A stretch of 64,000 nt of DNA from Heterocephalus glaber (taxonomy: Eukaryota; Chordata; Mammalia; Rodentia; Bathyergidae), in contig NW_004624751.1 in the NCBI RefSeq assembly GCF_000247695.1, positions 22,445,134-22,509,133 of the forward strand, read 5' to 3'. The position numbers and the translations under genes were made by a program. This document shows positions 13,452-53,481 of the stretch, piece by piece. Each line of letters starts with the position of its first letter. Position 1 is the first letter of the stretch. The notes beneath the pieces were generated by a model. The model was not told the origin of the DNA and made no database searches. It worked only from the letters and a program-made list of their open reading frames with translations.

Positions 13452-14199
13452 CAACATTCATGTCTCATCTAATTCATTAACTAGTGGTGGAGCCAAGAAA
13501 ATGCCACCTATTCTCCAGGAAAACTGCTACATGAATGGAATGGTGCCTTTTGGACCTGTAATTTCACAGTCTTGCAGGGATTTTGCCGGCTGGCAGACAG
13601 CAGAGTAATATCCAGTGCACCACACTGCCTAACTTGCTGACATTTATACCATCTTGGGTCAAAACTGCCAGTCTTTATTATTTCTCTCTATGCCATAAAA
13701 ATAGAGCTGAAGGATGGATAGGGAGAATTTGTTTCATTGCTCTGCCTGGTAAATAAATATCATATTAAAATTGTATAGCAGCTTTATGATCATTTTCAAG
13801 TCTCCTGTGTCAAGTTCCTCATAATTACAGAATAAAAACCCCTCACTGGGAACATTGACATTGGGCAGCAGCAGCAAGTGAGTTATGCTATAGAAGCTGA
13901 GGGCAGACTGGCCATCCACTCCAGGAGCAGCAAGAAGGCATAAAAAAAGGATCATCCTCTTCCTTGCTGGGGGCCTTGTGGACTTGAAACTTTAGGGCAA
14001 AATGAGAGCAAAGATCAGCGTCCCCAAACCAACAAGGCCTTATCTATCACGGCAGGACATTTATCCGAATGAAAAGACACAGTGGACATTAAAACGTTTA
14101 ACACAGAGGTTTGTTCTAGTCTGGAGCCCCCAGCATGGTGCGGTGCATGACCAACTTGCCCTTGATTCGGGCTCTTCCTTTGTAGAACTTAGAACTATG
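13450..14199. other. Upstream flank of EDNRB, nothing recognised
   Basis: Non-repetitive sequence leading into the CpG-rich block. It may hold distal promoter elements but none is evident. Confidence 0.5.
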
Positions 14200-15049
14200 A
14201 CAAATACACAGCGCGTGTAGGACGCGACTCTGGTCAGGCCTGGCTCTCCAGCGGGCAGCTCCCCGCTGATGCTGTCCAGGCTTTGCCCAAGGGGAAAGGT
14301 TGCGGAGCGGTCGGAAGGCACGGGAGGAGTCTGGCGGTGATTGATGGGGAATGGAAGAATGAATACAAGTACTTGTCTGGGGACAGCGGAGACCCATTCC
14401 CTCAGGCTTTCGTCAGAACCAGGCCCGCCTGCTGGGCGGGGGTAGGGGTGGGGGGTGGACGGACGGGACTGGGTGCTCTCGGCGCCTGAGCAGTCTGCAG
14501 TCCTGCTGCCAGCCCAGCTCGCCGACTGCAGCTCTGCGTCCCCACTGAGGTCCCTGCTGGTCACCTGCGCTAGGTGCGTCTCATCCGCAAGGTAAACGTT
14601 CTAGCTTGGTGGAGAATTAAAATCAGTGATTGGATCTTGTTCTGGGCCTTCAGCTTGACTGACTTACTTCTCTGGGAAAACTTTCTTTTTAAAGAAGTAA
14701 ATCAATAAGAAATACAGATGCAGCAAATTTAAGTGAATGCGTAAAGGAGAAGCCTAAGTGTTGGAAGTCACGTAGAGAGGCAGAAGCTTCCAAGTTAATG
14801 CTGATATTTTCCCCAAATCAGACTTGAGGTTCTCCAGTCCCCCGTGCAAGGCCGGGAGCAGCGACTTGCACCGCTGCGAGGAGTTCTGGGATTCTGGCCC
14901 TGGGTGGGCAGGGATCCCCGGTGGGCAGAGTTTCCGCGCCTAGCAAAATGCAGAAATCGGTACCTGCGCTCGCCCGCTAGAGGAACTGAGTCCATAGTCG
15001 CTCCGCTTAGCTACAGCTCGAGCCTCCCACCCGCACCCTCGAAAAAGTT

Positions 15050-15397
15050 CAGTTCAAAGCTCGACGGCCCTTCCCTCCTAGGCACACCCCTTCCAGAACG
15101 CCCCGCCCCGCTGAGGGCGACCTACCCCCTGGCGGAAAGTAGGGGAAGAAAAACCCCGGGAGAAGGGTCGGGAAGGAGATTCTACGCGCTGGCGGGTGAC
15201 GCACACCGAAGCTCCCACTGGCGCGCAAACTTAAGTTACTTCTGCGCGCGGGTAGTGGCTACTCTAGGAGCTTTGCGCTAGTGTTGGCAGAGGCATGGCT
15301 CTGTAGCTGATCCTAGTGTCCCATCTTGATTTCCCTGCCGGTCTCCAGGCAGAAAACAGCGGAGCAGCCACCGGACACCCCTGGAGCAAGCAGCAAC
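15050..15397 (+). promoter_or_regulatory. EDNRB: EDNRB proximal promoter and 5' UTR
   Basis: CpG-rich sequence directly upstream of the start codon. A consensus GC box (Sp1-type GCCCCGCCCC) lies at 15100-15109. I see no convincing TATA box, which fits a CpG-island promoter. The exact transcription start cannot be fixed from sequence. By analogy with other mammals it is probably 100-250 bp before the ATG. Confidence 0.6.
15295..15306 (+). CDS. mini upstream ORF in the EDNRB 5' UTR
   Basis: ATG-GCT-CTG-TAG (Met-Ala-Leu-stop) starts 103 nt before the receptor ATG. The context has G at -3 and G at +4, a strong Kozak match. If it lies within the mature transcript it could reduce or regulate translation of the receptor by reinitiation. 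Whether transcription starts upstream of it is inferred. Confidence 0.4.
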   Translation: MAL

Positions 15398-43911
<28,514 letters not shown>

Positions 43912-46280
43912 AAGAAGGAATATTCACTTAATTCCATTTTCTTAATTGGAGAGAAGTCATTACAACAAAATGATACATTTGCCAAAACAAAACAAAAAAC
44001 TATGTTTGCACAAAACCACATAAAAATGTAAGAGGGATCATTTTAACACTCGTAATTCCACCTGACGTTTTATGGTCTGTGTACAGCGTGAGAAATGAGA
44101 ATTAAGAAAGCCTCTTGTGAAAGCACTTAATTTTTTTACAGTTAGCACTTCAGCATAGGTCTCAATAGCTTCCAGTTTATTCACACACCACTTACATTAA
44201 AAATGAGCTCACTCAGAATTCCTGTTGAAGAGGTTTATTCTTAAATCATGTGAATCTGTATAAAGAAAACATGAAATTTTAAAAATCCTCCAAGAAACAA
44301 TTTTTTACAAACAGAGCTATGTCAATGGTCAGAGTGTAATTAGGTGCAAAGTGTAAGAGCAATTCAGCCAGTTAATTTTTGCACATTAAAAACATTGAAA
44401 CGATCAGGAAAAAATGTCAGAAAGAGAAATCAAGGCTGTTTATGAAAATCATTACACTCTGCATTCAGATAAGATCAAAGAAACAGAGAAGGTTTGAATT
44501 GCTATCACAAGACTTCTTTGAACTGTCCCATTCACACACTTTGCAAAGAAAGTATCTACACTGTCTACAGTTTTGGGGGACTATTAAAATATTATTCTTC
44601 TTTCACTTTTGTAGTTTAAAATCTATTTGTTTAGTTCTGTTACCTGTAAATACTTCGCTACATATACTACACATAGATGATTAAACGAAGGGCAGGCCCC
44701 CACGTTCATAGCTTTACAACCAAGAGACCCCATAAAGGACAAAATGTGAATTGCCTGGTGCAGTCTTCACATGGCAAAAGAGCAAGGAGCATCCTCTCTC
44801 TCCCATGGTCTCTAACATTAGTATAATATTATAGTTAAAATACTATTTTTCAAATTACCCAAATTAGGCAATTTAATAGCAATCTATGAGGCTTATTACT
44901 AATTTTTATATCATTTTTGTAAATAACCAACAGAAAGGTATCTGGACACATGTTTTTCTATCAACTAGAGGCAAAATTGCTTCTTAGGACGATGAAAAAT
45001 CTCTTTACTTTGTGCATGCTTACCTAACTTTAATCTCCTCAGCAAAGTGCCTTAGGTTGACTTGGGAAGAAATGTGTGTGAAAGTATGTACAAGAGAAAC
45101 CAGAAGAGAGAGGAAATGAGGTGGGGTAGGGGGAAACCCATGGGGACAGATTGCCATTCTTAGCCCAGAGTTCGTCATTGCCCCGTCACAGCAATGCAAA
45201 AGTCCTGATTCTGTTCCAGCAAAATACAGTGCAGTGTTCTCAGACTGACTTTAGGAACAAATTGGGCCCAAGAGCTTTAACTCTGGCTTAAAATATAACA
45301 GAATTTTCAGGGGGTTTTTTTCCTTTTAGTAAGCCAGGCCACATGTTGGAAATAAGCAGGAATGTTGCTTTCTGCCAGAATCTAATGTGATGCTACAGTA
45401 AACCAAAACCCAACCATATGGCCAAAAAGAACAACAATTAATTCGTATGTCACAACGATTCTATTTACAAATCACCCACACTCTTATTTATTCATTTCTT
45501 CCCAATTTCTTTTTCAAATGCCTGTCATCATAGAAGTCATTTCAGACATTTAATTTTAAATTAACTTTGGATCACTAATGTTTTCACAATTTGTGAATAT
45601 ATCTTTGTTCCTATTTAAGTTTTACATTATTATCATGTACTGAGTTTTTATATTCTAAACCCTCTTCATTTACATCCTAATCTCTTTCCTTCTCCATGGC
45701 AGAATCACGGTCTGTAATATCTTGCCGAATTTTAAGATTGCATGCAAAAAGTATTCATGTACTATTTGTAATGAAAATGTATTTAGTAGCGTTTTTAAAA
45801 AGCTACTTCAAAAATATTAAAAAGTTGATTCAGAATGTTAACATGCTGATAAAGAGTGGTTAGAAACAAACATTTTTTTTTACATACCTAAAGCCAAGAT
45901 AAAAAACGTGTTATCATTCAACTTTAAAACATATTCCCTAATATAAAGAATTGTTTAATATATCAATAAAACAGCATTAACATGGATATTATGGCTCATA
46001 AGATTTATAAGTGATGTTGATCTGTTTTCTCCTTTGTTACTCACTACTTACATGGGTATAAAAAGCACTGCTTAGTATTTGATAGTTCACATATGGCCAA
46101 AGTAATATAGTTTATAACAAAACATGGGGTATGCTGTAGCTAACCTTATAAAATGTAATATAACCATGTAAAAATAATCATATATTTTGTTTTTCTGTGG
46201 TCACGTAAAGTGGCAACTACTGTAGTTGTTGTTTCCTTATTAGGTAAACAAAAAATAAATAGTTTTTTAAAACCCAGCTT
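43912..46280 (+). other. EDNRB: EDNRB 3' untranslated region (probable)
   Basis: Repeat-free, AT-rich sequence follows the stop codon. Two AATAAA signals, at 45965-45970 and 46254-46259, would give a 3' UTR of about 2.1-2.4 kb, in line with the long EDNRB 3' UTR known in other mammals. No earlier AATAAA downstream of the stop was noticed. Short open frames here (for example 44379-44684) look like chance. Confidence 0.6.
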
Positions 46281-46655
46281 ATCTTTCTCTATGAAGGCAC
46301 TAACACATTATCAAATCTTGATTAAGTATTTAAAAGAAATTCAGATGTTATAAGTAGACATTATGTTAAATTTATAATGATCAAGGGGATATGAAAGTTG
46401 TTAAATTAAAATACCACATTTCTGGTCTTTGGACTCTGTTGTTCTTATACAGACATTCAGCCTCCTAAGTCTGATCATATGTTTGGTAGTTTCCAGTGAG
46501 CTCTAAGTCTTTGTTTCTCTGGTTGCCTGTTTTTGGAGCATTTCACTAATCATTACTGTACCACAGTCAAAGGTGAAAGGTTGAAATGAGATTTGGGAAT
46601 TTCTCATTTCAGTTCATGAGCCTTTTATTGTTTACTATGTACTAAGTGGCACGAA
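46281..46655. other. Downstream flank, nothing recognised
   Basis: No supported feature. Confidence 0.5.
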
Positions 46656-46659
46656 ATTA

Positions 46660-46915
46660 TTACAGGTTGAGCATTTCTAATCAAGAAATCTGAAATGCTC
46701 TAAAATTCACAACTTCTTGAACACTGATACAATTCCATAAGAGGAAAATTCCATACTTGACCTCATGTGACAGGTTGCAGTCAAAACTCAAAAGCACTAA
46801 AAATATTACACAAAATTAACCTACAGGTGTGTACATATGGGATATAGGTAACAAATGAATTTCTTATTTATAATTGGGAGCTACCCAAGACATCCCACTA
46901 TGTATAAATATTCAA
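46660..46915. mobile_element. Tigger/pogo-like DNA transposon fragment
   Basis: Begins 'CAGGTTGAGCATTTCTAATC' followed by 'GAAATCTGAAATGCTC' and 'AAAATTCACAACTTCTTGA', the start pattern of a common mammalian Tc1/mariner-superfamily repeat. The subfamily is unsure. Confidence 0.55.
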
Positions 46916-47077
46916 AAAAAATCCAAGAGAAATCCTCAAAGACAGAAAGAATAGAAAAAAAGAAAAAGAAGAGAGAGGGAATAAAATATTGGGAATCACA
47001 AATGCAAGAAGAATAAGACAGAGAAGAGAATTCAGAAGAATCTGCAACTAACAAGGAAGACCAATGTCATGAAAGTC

Positions 47078-47240
47078 AAGGGTAATGGTACACAAAAGAA
47101 TAAGCAGAAGAACCACAAGTTGAAGGCCAGCCAGGCCAATTTAGCAAGACACTATCTCAAAATAAAAAATAAAAAGGGCTGAGGATGTAGCTCAGTAATG
47201 TCCCTAGATCCAATCCCTAGTACTGAAAAACAAAAAAAGA
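47078..47240 (+). mobile_element. Composite B1-dID SINE
   Basis: Diverged B1 half ('GGCCAGCCAGGCCAATTTAG') plus ID half ('GGGCTGAGGATGTAGCTCAG ... CCTAGTACTG') and an A-rich tail. Confidence 0.82.
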
Positions 47241-48929
47241 GTAGAATAAGAATTTGAGTACAATGGATATCTAAAAGTGATCTTTGGAAACAGCAACTTG
47301 CAAAACACTAGGGCATTGTCTAGAGCAGTTTGTGTATATGCATGCATAGTATGTGTGTGTTCATTACAAAACATTTTTTAACTCGTCATTCAATAATATA
47401 AATATGTCTTATAAGATCATTATCACCTTAGCAGTAAAGAATAGGCCTCTATAAATACAGTAGATCAAACATTTCTATTGTCCTGATAAAACTTCACTAA
47501 AATGGCAGAAATATTAAAAGATATAAACCTACAAGGAGAGGGATGAAAGATATCAGCCAACTGGAAATATGAACAAAATTGAGACTATAAAAAAGACACA
47601 GATAAAAGAGAACTTACTCAGATTTCTGCTTTCTCTATTAAGGTCCACCATGTTTCACAGTTTAGAATACATTCAGGAATTAGAGACAGCTGGTACCTTT
47701 GAAGTCAAGAGACAGAAGTGAAGACAAAATCAAAATACTTGATTAAAAGTGTAACAGACCAGACCTTAGCTTTCAGAGCAGCCCTGTGTAACTGGTGATT
47801 GCTGCTAGTCAGCTAAGAGGGGTGGCTTATTTTCTTTCATTGAGGTTGTATCAGATTATCTCTGGATCCTGGGTTTGGCCACAGCAAGGGAAGCACAAGA
47901 TGAAAATGTGGCCATGTCCTGGAATCAAAGACTAAGCAAAGACCTGTCTCATAGTGAGATTTCCAGCTCTCATCTCAACACGTCCAGGCAAGAGAATGAA
48001 GGTTCTGTTCTAAGAAAATAACCAACCCTCACCCCCAAACATACACCAAAAAAACAACAGTGAAGGTAAGCAGGTTTTCTCACCAAAATGGATAGTGTGC
48101 CTGCTTCATTCTGCCCACATACACAGAATTTCCAAGTTGCCTCTGAGCACCACGTTTCTGAGTAGAAAAATGCTAGTAGACATTTTAGGAAAGACAGAAC
48201 CTGAAACAAACATAAAAAAAGAAAAAGAAAGAAAAAACTAGACTGAGAAAGCAGAAAAAGTACATGGAACAAAGGAAAATAAAGGACGACTATAATTACT
48301 TTTCCCAGAGCAGTAAGTAAGAAATAAGAAGCAAAACTAGGGTATTAATGAACAAAAGAAGCATTCAGGGATCAAGAAACTGCATTTGGAAACTGAAAAT
48401 ATGTTAGAAGAAATAAAGCACAATAGAAGTTTCAAAGGTCAAAATTGAGGAGAAGTAGAATGTGGACTTTACCAAAGTGTGCTTCAGCAAACTAAGGAAG
48501 GAAATTTAAAAATACAGGAAACAGGTGAATCCAACACAGGAAAAAGTCAAATGCTATTCCCAAGTGGGGGGGGGGGGTTACTCTTAGTCTGTCTCAAAGC
48601 AATCAGTTCAGTTAGGAAAAGATCAAGAAAAAAAATAGAATAGAGAGATTGCTTGGTGAGTATGATACATTTTTAGGAGTTTATATCTTTAGACAAGCAA
48701 GCAAAAAAAATGTAAGTAGATGATTGTTAATCCAAATTCTTTCTTGTGTAGAAACATATACATATGTGTTTTGGATATAACCAAATTTACCCTGTAAAAA
48801 AGGTTATTTTAACCAAAACTGTGATACAAATAAATTGGAAGAAAAGTGTGTTTGGTGGTTACCAGGTAAGAAATCTAAACCTTAAGTTTCTATAGTAAAA
48901 GTTTAATACCCACTTTAAAACACTTGGAG
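47241..48929. other. Downstream region, nothing firmly recognised
   Basis: AT-rich with A-rich stretches. A run of 13-14 G lies at about 48566-48579. Parts may be old L1. Confidence 0.45.
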
Positions 48930-49136
48930 GTTAATCTAGGAAAGATAAAAACATGATTATCCTAGGACCAAAAAATTCCACTTGTAGAGACACTGCTGTG
49001 CCGAGGATACAAATGCCAGGATGTTCATAGAAGCATGGTTTATATCAGTTAAAAAATGGAATCAACACAAATTTTAATAGAAAAAATTTAAATAACTAAA
49101 TTTTTTGGTACAGCTATAAAATAGAATTCTTTACAA
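48930..49136 (+). mobile_element. Old L1 (L1M-type) ORF2 fragment, left part
   Basis: 'AAAAATTCCACTTGTAGAG', 'GGATGTTCATAGAAGCATGG' and 'CAGTTAAAAAATGGAATCAA' reflect the ORF2 C-terminal region of old L1s. Interrupted by the MER5-type element. Confidence 0.6.
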
Positions 49137-49320
49137 CAGGTTACTCAACCTCAGCATTATTGAAATTTTGGTCCAGAAATCTGTTTATCATCTACAGTGT
49201 TCTGTACACTGCGAGACGTTTAGCAGCATTCCTGGACTCTACCCATTAGACACTAGTAGCATGCTGCCAAGTTGTGGAAACCAAAATATTTCCAGATAGT
49301 GTCAAATATCTCCTGGGAGA
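49137..49320 (-). mobile_element. MER5-type hAT-Charlie element
   Basis: 'TCAACCTCAGCATTATTGAA', 'TTTAGCAGCATTCCTGG', 'ACTCTACCCATTAGACACTA' and 'AAGTTGTGGAAACCAAAATA' match the inverted MER5 order. Confidence 0.75.
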
Positions 49321-49555
49321 AATCACCCACATACTTCACTGTAGTATGAGTCCATTAATATGAAATGCAAAATCTGGCAAAAACAAGCTATATTTTGAAG
49401 GAGTGATATGTAGTTGATAAAAATGAAGAAAAGCAAGGAAACTGTAGAAATGGTTGTCATTCTTGGGAAAGAGGGGACAGTTGTGACTTAGGAGACATAT
49501 GCGATATGATTAAAATATACAGTGAATGTTTAAATTTTAAAATTGGATTCAATAA
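49321..49555 (+). mobile_element. Old L1 fragment, right part
   Basis: Continues after the MER5-type element with 'AGTCCATTAATATGAAATGC' and 'GAAATGGTTGTCATTCTTGG', resembling an old L1 3' UTR. Confidence 0.5.
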
Positions 49556-49559
49556 AAGA

Positions 49560-49950
49560 CATAGTGCCATTAATCTCACTCAAAAACTCACTTTTGCTTA
49601 AAAGACACTTATCCCATCATTTTTGCTACTTTCTGAAGTAGTTCTGGAAATCCACTTTCATGAGCCTCTTTACAAGGTGTGATCCAAAATCTAGTGAATG
49701 CTACTGCTGAATGCCATCCACAGGAAAGGCAGGCTCATGGAAACATTATGCTGTGTCCTCGATCACCTTATTCACCCACATTTGGCACTATGCAACTTCT
49801 GGCTCTTCCCCAAAGTCAAAAAGACCCTAGCAGGTAAACATTTTGAACAAATACAGGGCATCAAGGCAGACGGGACAGTGCAACTAAAGATACTCATAAA
49901 AGAGGAGTACCAGAACTGCTTAGGAAAATCGCAAGAATGATAAGATAAAA
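49560..49950 (+). pseudogene. Mariner transposase remnant (C-terminal part)
   Basis: The 80-codon open frame at 49698-49940 reads with the mariner C-terminal pattern: 'LALCNFWLFPKVKKTL', then 'IKADGTVQLK' and 'EEYQNCLGK'. In active mariners the third catalytic Asp sits in the DLAPCD-type motif. Here that segment reads HLALCN, so the Asp is lost. The N-terminal transposase is missing or unrecognisable, and an ID SINE abuts on the right. It is a dead DNA transposon. Confidence 0.7.
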
Positions 49951-49958
49951 GTGTTCAG

Positions 49959-50064
49959 GGCTGGGGATTTAGCTCAATAGTGCCACTGCCTGCCTGGCAA
50001 TCAGAAGGTCCCAAGCTCAACCCCTGGTACCAAAAACAAAAAACAAAAAAAACAAAAAACAAAG
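49959..50064 (+). mobile_element. ID-type SINE
   Basis: 'GGCTGGGGATTTAGCTCAAT', 'AGAAGGTCCCAAGCTCAACC' and 'CCTGGTACC' followed by a long A-rich tail. Confidence 0.9.
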
Positions 50065-50283
50065 ATTGCTAACAAATATATAGTGTGAAAATGAGCAGAA
50101 GAGCCGGTATGAAATCAATCCCTTCTCTTCCATTTGTAAATATGAACAAGCTGATTTCATAAAGCTATGAACTGATTTACAGGCAAGGCCTACACATAGT
50201 TAGATGTTTTAAACTGTGTTACTTGTAAGTTGAACAATGAGTGAATTTTTTCTCACCACACATCCCATCACACCTCTAACCTA

Positions 50284-50285
<2 letters not shown>

Positions 50286-50322
<37 letters not shown>
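50286..50322. repeat. (CA)n microsatellite
   Basis: About 17 CA units. Confidence 0.95.
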
Positions 50323-50323
<1 letters not shown>

Positions 50324-50458
50324 AAACACTCCCCACCTCCAACCCCATAAACATTTTTAACGGCCAACACTGGATCAGAAAATGAAGTCCCTTCCTTTCC
50401 CCTAGTAGAAGCCTCTTTTATCTAACAGATTGCATCATGTTTCTCAATCTGTTTTTCT

Positions 50459-50897
50459 AAATTAAAAAGTCTCACCAATAAAGAACAAGAAACTAGAGAC
50501 ATTTATAGCTAAATGGATGCACATTGAGGCCATCCTCTTAAGTGAAATAAACAGGACACACTTGTGTAAATACCGAATAGTTTCTCTGGTGTGAGAAACT
50601 GCAAGTGTAAATAAGGACTAATAGGTATCATAGATAATGTGAAAAAGGAAGAAAAGGTGCAAGGGGGAAGGGGAAGTGGGAGGGCTAGGGGAAAAGAAAG
50701 AAGGGAATGGAATTAATATGAGAAAATGAAAAAATAGAAACAAAGTCTTTATAGATATGGAGAGGTGGAGGGGTTGAAGGGAGGGCAGGGGAAGGGAGAA
50801 AAAATAAGAACCAAGATGGATTATGTAAAGGTGCAAATTTCCAATGATTAGTGTCATTATATTGCATACCTTAAATGTACCGATATAATTAATTTTT
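50459..50897 (+). mobile_element. L1 3' end (ORF2 C-terminus and 3' UTR)
   Basis: Contains 'AGAAACTAGAGACATTTATA', 'GAGGCCATCCTCTTAAGTG' and the G-rich 3' UTR ending 'TTAAATGTACCGATATAATT'. It aligns with 61028-61352. 5'-truncated. Confidence 0.88.
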
Positions 50898-50921
50898 TTT
50901 AAAGTCTCTTTTTGGAAAATT

Positions 50922-51010
50922 GGGGGTTTTTTGGGGGGGTGTCTAGAATCAAACTCAGGGCCTCGCACTTGCCAGACAGGTGCTTCACTGTTGAGCTATA
51001 TACCAGGCCC
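50922..51010 (-). mobile_element. ID-like SINE
   Basis: 'AGAATCAAACTCAGGGCC', 'CGCACTTGCCAGACAGGTGC' and 'GAGCTATATACCAGGCCCC', antisense. Confidence 0.82.
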
Positions 51011-52149
51011 CTGGAAAATCCTGTAAAGCCTCTAATGTATACTAAGTAGCTAATGTTCTCTTCTCTCCATTAATTCAGATTGGAACCCTCCGTTTTGAGG
51101 TAAGCAGTGAAGTTTCAAACTTATGCTTGCATAAGAACATATCTGCATCCAAATCTCATGAAAAATATCACACTAATAATCTCACACTAACTGTACCACT
51201 AGAAATTCTTGTTCTTATTGACTACACCGAGAGGAGGCTCATTTTTGGCACTCAAAACAGTGTTGTGCTCCCACGCCAAATCACCGAAGACTCATAGTGT
51301 CTGTAGAAATGAAGTCTTTTTAGCTTTACTTTCAAACCTGGGTACTTAATTGCTTAAAGGAGAAAAATCTACATTTTCAGGTGAATCAAATAAATGTAAA
51401 ATGATGAAAAAGAATCTTCCTGTTTCTTTGTATTTTACACATTGGTTTATGGATAAATGACCATTAGGTATATATATATCTTTGTATAATCTGAGATAAC
51501 AAAGAGTCAGAAACTGGAACAAGTTATTGTCTTTCATGACAATGCTTTTCACATGAACAAGAACACATGACTATATTCATCTCATGAAGATTGCAAAATG
51601 TCCACTTTAAAAATTCCTACTGAAAAAATATTTATTTTCTTACTGCTATTCTAAGCTACTTCATATCCAAAAAGTAAAGTATTTCTGTAATGAAAAACAA
51701 CATTTAGGAATAAGATCTTAATCTCTACCTAAATCCGTCTTTTCTGTAATTTAAAGAACTAATGACACCTTTATAAGGTATATTTATAAGGTAAGAACAT
51801 TTCTTATTACAAATTTATAAAATTGAAATACACTCAATTTGAATATATATTTTATTGACAAATGTGCATTTTAAAAATGATTTGAATTCTCTGCTCCTAA
51901 TTTCTGGACCAATTTACCAACATATGTAAAAATCCTTGGTTTAATCACATTTTCTGTTTCTCTTTTTCTCTAATCTCAACAAGTTTTATTTGCTTTTACC
52001 AATTTACTTATTTACCAATTTACAGATCACTTCTTATTCTTATTTTACCTGCCAGTAATAATAATGATCTGATGCTCTAGAGTCTCCAAAAGATGCTCCA
52101 AGGCATCTTGGGAGGAGAAAATAGCCTTTAGAGAAAACAAAGCTTAAGG
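51011..52149. other. Downstream region, nothing recognised
   Basis: AT-rich single-copy-looking DNA. Confidence 0.5.
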
Positions 52150-52313
52150 AGTGTGGCTTCACAATATATTGCAAACACACTATCAAGTCAACACTAAGAA
52201 GTAAACATTCACACATACCTCTAGAATGGCTATAGTCAAAAAGACAGACAATAATAAGTGTTGCTGAAGGTGTAGAGAAATTAGAACTTTTATATATTGC
52301 TAGAAGGAATATT
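52150..52313 (+). mobile_element. Old L1 (L1M) ORF2 fragment, left part
   Basis: 'AGAATGGCTATAGTCAAAAA', 'ATAATAAGTGTTGCTGAAGG' and 'GTAGAGAAATTAGAAC' belong to the well-known L1 ORF2 region. Continues at 52619 after an LTR insertion. Confidence 0.75.
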
Positions 52314-52618
52314 GTATTAGTCGACTGTCCTGTCACTGGCACACAATACTCAACACCCACAACATAAAGGAGAAGAGGTTTAATTTGGCTCAAGGTTGCA
52401 AGGAATTCAGCCCATACATGGCTGGCTTCAAAGCATAACCATCTCAAAGTGGAAGAGCATGGCAGAACAAAGCTACTTATTTCGTGGTAACCAGGAAGCA
52501 GAGTGGGGAAAGAGTGCCAGAGTCTTTATATACACAAAGTTACACCTCCATGACCCACTCCTCACACTCAAATGTAAGGTATTTCTTAATCCTATCAAGT
52601 TCACATATCACAATTAAT
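52314..52618 (-). mobile_element. MaLR LTR (ERVL-MaLR)
   Basis: Antisense copy of the same LTR family as 58723-59092. It begins 'TTAGTCGACTGTCCTGTCAC' then 'CAACACCCACAACATAAAGG', and ends in a diverged 5' end. Inserted into an L1. Confidence 0.75.
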
Positions 52619-53230
52619 GGTCATAAATGTAAAATGGTATAACCACTTTGGAAAACAGATTAGTGATTTTTTAAAAAGTTGCACATACATATATAATATG
52701 ACCAAGTTATTACATTCCTTATCTACCTAAGAGAAATGAAAACATATGTTCACACAAGGACTTGTAAAAAATATTCATGGTAGCTTTACTCACATATCCT
52801 GAAACTAGAAACAATTCAAATATCCATCAATTGGTGAATAGATAAACAGAATATAATATATCCACACAGTGAAATTCTATTCATCAATGAAAGGGAATAA
52901 GTACTGATAAATGCTACATCATGGATGATCCTAAAACATTGTACTAAGTCAAAACCAGATACAAAATCATGATCTTACTCTATAGTTCTATTTACATTAA
53001 ATGTCCAGAAAAAACAAATCTATGAAGACAAAAAGTAGATTAATGCCTACTTAGCTGGGACTGGGAAAGGGAACTGATGGCAAATGGACATTTGTATTTT
53101 CCTGGGGTGATGTGAATGCTTAAAAAAATGGACTAGCAATGGTTGCAAAATTGTCAATTTCCTAAAAATTGCACTGTACTTAAATGAGATAAATTTTATG
53201 GTGCATAAATTATGTCTCAATGCTCGTTTT
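52619..53230 (+). mobile_element. Old L1 (L1M) ORF2 and 3' UTR, right part
   Basis: 'TAAAATGGTATAACCACTTT', 'TATCCATCAATTGGTGAATA' and the 3' UTR ending 'TTTATGGTGCATAAATTATG'. Confidence 0.78.
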
Positions 53231-53390
53231 TTTTAGAATAGAAGTAAGTATTCACAAGGAATTTGTAAAGCCTGTAGAGAGGGATAGATATAGCATGCAA
53301 AAGTTTCAGAATACTACCAGTGACCCAGAACAGGTTAAATAAACTTACTCTGGGAAAAGCAAATGTTATCCTATTACATGATTCCCTGTG

Positions 53391-53481
53391 AGCTGGACAC
53401 TAAACTCAGTGGTAGAGCTCTTGCCTAACACACATGAGACTCTGGGTTTGATCCCTAGCATTGCCAAAAAAAGGGAAAAAA
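53391..53481 (+). mobile_element. ID-like SINE
   Basis: 'AAACTCAGTGGTAGAGCTCT', 'GCCTAACACACATGAG' and 'GGTTTGATCCCTAGCATTG'; older ID subtype. Confidence 0.85.

Noticed and set aside
15326..15397. N-terminal extension of EDNRB upstream of the ATG at 15398
   Set aside because: The frame is open back to 15317 but contains no ATG. The apparent start at 15326 is TTG. The main ATG is followed by a proper signal peptide.
44379..44684. 101-codon open frame after EDNRB
   Set aside because: Lies in the probable 3' UTR, with no recognisable protein and low-complexity AT-rich codons.
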